From positions 1 to 38,703 of the forward strand of contig JAIFLC010000014.1 in the NCBI GenBank assembly GCA_020049295.1: a DNA stretch of 38,703 bases, in the 5' to 3' direction. Origin of the DNA: Bacteroidota bacterium. Lineage in GTDB: Bacteria > Bacteroidota > Bacteroidia > Bacteroidales > UBA12077. The notes under the pieces were generated by a model, which made no database searches, was not told the DNA's origin, and saw only the letters and a list, made by a program, of their open reading frames with translations. Each line of letters opens with the position of its first letter. The stretch's first letter is position 1. A program made the translations under genes and the position numbers. Positions 34,461 to 38,703 of this stretch are shown here, in pieces.

Positions 34461-35204
34461 TTAGAAATATGTTGTAATTACAAAATTTTTCCAATCTTCT
34501 TCAAATTGCTGCGTCGTTATTTCAAGTGTTTGTTGAATATTTCCATTTGATTTGATCAAGCTAACAAAGTGATTTTTATCCCAGTTTGTAATTATAAATT
34601 CTGAAAGAAGATAACCAACTGAATAGATCTTATTTTCTCCCGAATTAAAATCAGAATTAAGTTCAGCTAATGTCGGGAAATTACCACCAACTAAATAACT
34701 AATGGTAGTTGGATTTACAAATTCCCCTGCTTCGTAAATTGCTACTGCCTCCCATAGCCATCTTGGATTATTTCCAATTGTGCTGTTTACAACCAATGAA
34801 ACAGCGTGGCAAAATTCGTGAAGAGCAATTTGCGAAGTATAGTCTCCACGGTAAAGAATCCGAATATCGGTTGAGCTATAAACCCAACCTGATGCGCCTT
34901 GGTATCTTTGGCCAATTGCCTGTTCCATATCATCAAGAAAATTGGTTTCGTTATTCCATATTTTAACAGAAACCTTATTCATCGAACTAACTTCAAGATC
35001 GTTTAAAACTCTTAAATAACTCTCGTTTAGTTTCGAATTAATAGGATCAATAATACTCTGGGTTATTCCATCGTGAAGTACAAATGAAAAATGACTCTTT
35101 TCAATAACAATTGTATTATCATCATTTGTCTCTGTGTCTTTTGCACAATTGCTAAACACTGTAACAAGCAACAAATTAAAGCATATATACTGGAAGTAAT
35201 TCAT
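34461..35204 (-). CDS. HExxH (gluzincin-like) putative metallopeptidase lipoprotein
   Basis: The 247-residue protein has a lipoprotein signal ending in VFSNC (Cys20). Its zinc-binding motif is HEFCH at His129-Glu130-His133, followed 19 residues later by WLWEAVAIYEAG. There Glu152 (or Glu158) is the probable third ligand, as in peptidase-MA and related gluzincins. The rest shows no clear family. It would be an envelope-attached zinc peptidase with unknown substrate. The ATG overlaps the serine-hydrolase stop in TGATG, so it is translationally coupled to it and third in the operon with the PD40-ankyrin gene. Confidence 0.82.
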   Translation of the reverse strand: MNYFQYICFNLLLVTVFSNCAKDTETNDDNTIVIEKSHFSFVLHDGITQSIIDPINSKLNESYLRVLNDLEVSSMNKVSVKIWNNETNFLDDMEQAIGQRYQGASGWVYSSTDIRILYRGDYTSQIALHEFCHAVSLVVNSTIGNNPRWLWEAVAIYEAGEFVNPTTISYLVGGNFPTLAELNSDFNSGENKIYSVGYLLSEFIITNWDKNHFVSLIKSNGNIQQTLEITTQQFEEDWKNFVITTYF

Positions 35205-36253
35205 CAGTTAAAAGATGGAATAATTGAGTTTATAATTAATTCCAGAGTTCTATACCATTGTTCATTTGCAACGGATGATGTTACACCACTTAAACTATTT
35301 GTAGCAACAACAATAAGTTCCAGACTGGGGACAATTACAATAAATTGACCCCCGTAGCCATTTGCAAAGACATAGTCAATTTCATCTTTTTGTCCTAACC
35401 ACCAGCAATATCCATAACTGGAAGCAAAATTCATTGTATTACCGGTAGAAATTTTGGTTTGAGTTGAGATATCAATATAATCTGAAGAAACTATTGTTTT
35501 TCCTTTATAAATACCATGGTTAAGTACTAATTGACCAATTTTAATCATATCATGGGGTGTAAAAATTAATCCGGCACCACCATTACAATATCCCTGCTTG
35601 TCAACATACCAATCCACTTCTTCGATATCAATTGGATTAAACAGATATTGCAACGAAAACTCATAAGTTGATATTCCTGACTCTTTTGTGATTATATATG
35701 AAAGCAAGTGGGTGCCCGCTGAATTATAGGTAAATAATTGCCCCGGCTCTGAAGTTAAAGGCTTATCTAAAAGATATTGCACCTGGTTATCAGCCAAGAC
35801 CCATTGATTGTATCCTAAAACAGAAGTTAGTTCATCCCATTCAAAACCACTGGTCATGCTTAGGAGGTGGCTAATTTTTATTGAAGATTTTTCGGGAGTA
35901 ATTGTATAAACTGAAGTATCAATAAATTCGCCTAAAGTTTGATCGATGGAGGTAAGGTATCCTTTGTCTATTGCAATTCCAATTAAGATACTCATAACAC
36001 TTTTGGTAACGGAACGAACACCTTGTCGAACATCAGCACCGCCGGATCCATAAAACGCTTCTTTTATAATAGTATCATTATGAAAAACCACTAAACTCGT
36101 TATGCTTTCAATCTGCTGTGCTGATGAAAACGCCTCATTCAATTTTTTGTAATTTACTTCTGGTTTTGACGATGAATCTTCAGAACAGCTAATAGTAAAA
36201 ACAACAAAAAGAGAAGCAATTAACGATACTAAAAGAATTTTTGACTTTTTCAA
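35204..36253 (-). CDS. Beta-lactamase-fold serine hydrolase lipoprotein
   Basis: The 349-residue protein has a lipoprotein signal ending in FTISC (Cys23) followed by SEDSS. It carries the SxxK nucleophile motif SVTK (Ser81-Lys84), then Tyr176 in LFTYNSAGTHLL and a C-terminal GYGGQFIVIVP in place of the KTG-type motif. This is the penicillin-binding-protein/class C beta-lactamase fold. Such enzymes in Bacteroidota are typically esterases or peptidases; resistance activity should not be assumed. It starts 13 bases after the PD40-ankyrin gene and overlaps the next gene by one base (TGATG). Confidence 0.9.
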   Translation of the reverse strand: MKKSKILLVSLIASLFVVFTISCSEDSSSKPEVNYKKLNEAFSSAQQIESITSLVVFHNDTIIKEAFYGSGGADVRQGVRSVTKSVMSILIGIAIDKGYLTSIDQTLGEFIDTSVYTITPEKSSIKISHLLSMTSGFEWDELTSVLGYNQWVLADNQVQYLLDKPLTSEPGQLFTYNSAGTHLLSYIITKESGISTYEFSLQYLFNPIDIEEVDWYVDKQGYCNGGAGLIFTPHDMIKIGQLVLNHGIYKGKTIVSSDYIDISTQTKISTGNTMNFASSYGYCWWLGQKDEIDYVFANGYGGQFIVIVPSLELIVVATNSLSGVTSSVANEQWYRTLELIINSIIPSFN

Positions 36254-36266
36254 AATGATTATGTTA

Positions 36267-38703
36267 TTATTCTTTTGGTTTTAATGATTGAATAATTGCC
36301 GCATCAACCCAATAAACACTTTGTACCCCATTTTTCGTACTGTTGAAGAATAGATACTTTCCATCCGGAGTAACAACTGGACATAATTCGCCACCTTCAG
36401 TGTTAATTGATAATCCCATATTTATTGATTTACCCCACGAGCCATCCTTTTTGAGAAAACTTACAAAAAGATCATCATCACTATGAAATAAAAGATAGCT
36501 GCCATCAGGCGCAATAAATGGTGTCATTTCATTTTTTTCGGTATTTATCTGTTCTCCAAGATTCACAGGGGTATTATATTTTCCATTTTCAAACCGGGCA
36601 CAAAAAATATCCATCATTCCTTTTCCACCTGCAGCGCTGGAACCAAAATATACATTTCCAGTCCTATCAATTGAAAACTGCCAGTGCATTTCCTGTGCAT
36701 TTATAGTTGGGTCAAACGGATACATCTCCGACCAACCTGTAGTTGTCTTGTCCATAACCCACAGGTTTTCTTTTCTCGATCTGGGTTCCCCCGGCAATGG
36801 TCTGGTTGAAAGAATAAATAATTTTTTACCATCAACAGAAAAGAAAGGAACATCGTCATTTATATCAGCATTAAAGGGAGCTGGTTGTTGGGGTGCTGTC
36901 CAAATGCCGTTAACTCTTTTCATCATAAAAGGACCACCAGTAGAATACGCTGCATCGGGTTTTAAAATCATTGGCTTCCAGTAAACTTCGTTACCATCGG
37001 GTGAAAAAATGGCAGTACTATGTAATCCCCATATTGAAGAAATGATTCCCTGAGCAAAAACCACGGGGGTTTTACCTGGAGGTGTCTGACCAAGGTAATC
37101 GCCACGCAATACCGGGAATTTTATTGGGCTTTGATCTGCTTTATTTTTTAACAGTAATTGTTTTATGGCTTCGAATCCCTTTTCATCAGCAATATTAAAT
37201 GCAGATTGTCCAATTATGTTTCGGCTATTTACATCAGCTCCTTTTTCAATGAGTATCGAAAGAGCTTCAAGTCTGCCATTGAACGTGGCATAGTGCAATG
37301 GAGCCCATCCATTCAAATCCTTTTCGTTTATGTTAAATCCTTTATCAATAAGGGCTGAAACAATCTCCTTGGAACCGCCACTTGCAGCATCGTTTAAAAG
37401 AGTCGGAACTAATTTGAGATCAAATCCGCTTTCTGCGATTACATGAAATAACCGTACCATTCCCTTCTGAACTGCTGAAGCTAAAAGATCTATCATTACA
37501 TCTTTCTGAGTTGGAAGAGTTGCTTTATAATCGAGCAATATTTCAACAACAGGTCTATTACCTCTCCACGCTGCGAGAATGATTGCATTATCGCCAGAAT
37601 TGTCAACTGAGTTTATATCAGCTCCGGCATCGAGCAAAATCTTAATTACTTCGGGCCCTCCACGTTCCCTTGATCCAAGAACAAGAGGAGTTCTTCCGTA
37701 ATCGTCTTTAATTTCAAGATTTGCTCCACTTTTTGCCAAAACAGATACAATATCTTTTATTCCATATTGAGAGGCAAGAAAAGCGATGCTCCTTCTATAT
37801 GATTACGAACAGCAGCATAGTGAAGCGGAGTGCTCAAATCGCTTTCCTGGGCATTCACATCGGCTCCCTTTTCGATTAAGTATTTTTGAACCTCCAGATA
37901 TTTTCCTGAACAAGCTAAGTGCAAAGGTGTGGTACCATTTGCATCTTTTACTTTAACAAGATCATTGTTTTGTTCAACAAGTTCTTTTATTTGATCAAGG
38001 TTTCCGGTTTTTGCTGCTTCTAAAATATCTTGAGCAGGAGTGGTATTATTTGATCTCATTTGTTCAATAAAATCAGCCTTAACCCAATAGGAAGCAGCCT
38101 GACCAGCATTCCATGAGACATAAAAAAAGTATTTTCCATCAGGAGTAACATTTGGACAATTACTCGCTTGGTTAACATTGGCCTTTACAGTAATTGATTT
38201 TGCTACTGTCCAATTACCATCACTTTTAAGGAAACTAATAAAAACTCCCATTTGTTGACCTTGATTTGACGCACGAGCAAATAGCAAATAGTCGCCATTG
38301 GGTGAAATATAGGGTGAACCATCAGAATTGTTAGAATTTATTTTATTGCTTAACTTTTCAGGTTTACTATACTTACCATTCTCATACTTGGAGCAGAATA
38401 TCTCACCAAATTTCTTCCCTTCAGGGTCTTGGGCACCAAAATACAGATTTCCTTTTTTATCAGTTGAAATCTGCCAATGCAGATCAAGCGAATTAACAGC
38501 ATCAATTGGCTTTGGCTCTGACCAGCCATTCCCGTCCCTTGTAGCATACCAAATATTCTCTTTTAAAGTATTTTCACCACCTTTTTTTAAAGGTCTTCGA
38601 GAAACAAAAAAGATCTTACTCCCATCAGGAGAAACAAATGGGCAATCATCATCAAACCCAACTTTTGAAAAGGATGCAAGTTCTGGTTTACTCCACTTAC
38701 CAT
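36267..38703 (-). pseudogene. PD40 - ankyrin - PD40 protein, frameshifted and truncated by the window edge
   Basis: The minus strand is open in one frame from the window edge to the stop at 37757. It encodes a beta-propeller (PD40/WD40-like) with FVSPDGSKIFFVS, YISPNGDYLLFA and NVTPDGKYFFYVS, then ankyrin repeats starting near TTPLHLACSGKYLEVQKYL. At about 37785-37801 the frame changes. Downstream, more ankyrin repeats (for example NGWAPLHYATFNGRLEALS) and a second PD40 propeller (AIFSPDGNEVYWKP to VVTPDGKYLFFN) run to 36267. Ankyrin spacing from TPLHYAAVRNH to YRRSIAFLASQYG is 14 instead of 33 residues, fitting a loss of about 58 nt. No signal peptide is visible because the N-terminus is outside the window. 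Both propellers align along their length, so they are internal duplicates. The piece is probably an envelope or extracellular protein (inference). Confidence 0.8.

Noticed and set aside
38350-38547. 65-codon minus-strand ORF near the right edge
   Set aside because: It is a shadow frame of the first PD40 propeller, which is open to the window edge in the correct frame.

Overview
This 38.7 kb window comes from a Bacteroidota chromosome, most likely a Bacteroidales/Marinilabiliales-type free-living anaerobe or facultative anaerobe. The sequence is AT-rich. Several genes carry the Bacteroidota -7 promoter element TAnnTTTG, at positions that often decide the start codon. A giant adhesin ends in a gliding-motility-associated C-terminal domain and is followed directly by a PorP/SprF gene, which implies a type IX secretion system (T9SS). 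Families typical of or restricted to the phylum are also present (S46 dipeptidyl-peptidase, DUF4296 lipoprotein, SusC-like plug motifs). No phage, insertion-sequence transposase, rRNA or CRISPR array is visible.

Layout. 1-5.0 kb: rlmN (-), a secreted DPP7-like S46 peptidase (+), rnhA (+), an M48 metallopeptidase lipoprotein (-) and tRNA-Val(GAC) (-) with a near-consensus promoter. 5.2-7.6 kb: a DUF190 protein and ispD (+), convergent with a DUF2007-Usp-Usp fusion (-). 7.6-11.3 kb (+): a possible Tat-like micro-ORF, then asnS-rpoN-PAP2-like protein. asnS is broken: about 62 nt, encoding about 21 conserved residues, are missing and the frame shifts. 11.3-14.0 kb (-): DUF4296 lipoprotein, amidohydrolase, MurG-like glycosyltransferase. 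14.1-22.3 kb (-): a 2428-residue T9SS adhesin and its PorP/SprF partner. 22.5-25.0 kb (-): rbfA, methyltransferase, LolC/E-type permease. 25.1-28.3 kb (+): cysS, an orphan membrane-anchored protein, a LuxE-like acyl-protein synthetase. 28.3-28.5 kb: a 149-bp nested-palindrome element. 28.5-30.2 kb (-): DUF502 membrane protein, exported C1 peptidase. 30.4-34.2 kb: an ECF sigma factor and a hybrid anti-sigma/TonB-like protein (-), divergent from a YfbK-like VWA protein (+). 34.5-38.7 kb (-): a PD40-ankyrin-PD40 protein interrupted by a frameshift and running off the window, then a serine-hydrolase lipoprotein and an HExxH lipoprotein.

How the genes relate. The adhesin and the PorP/SprF protein form the usual cargo/partner pair of SprB-type secretion. 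The sigma/anti-sigma pair and the divergent VWA protein share a homologous carboxypeptidase-regulatory-like module followed by a SusC-plug-like peptide, which suggests a common envelope-signalling function. This is the best candidate here for an undescribed system. Much of the remaining content is envelope-directed: four probable lipoproteins, three or four exported peptidases or hydrolases, and several membrane proteins. The housekeeping genes (rlmN, rnhA, ispD, asnS, rpoN, rbfA, cysS, tRNA-Val) mark this as core chromosome rather than an island.

Both coding disruptions (asnS and the ankyrin gene) are best explained by loss of about 60 nt. In an essential-type gene this raises the possibility of a consensus or assembly error.
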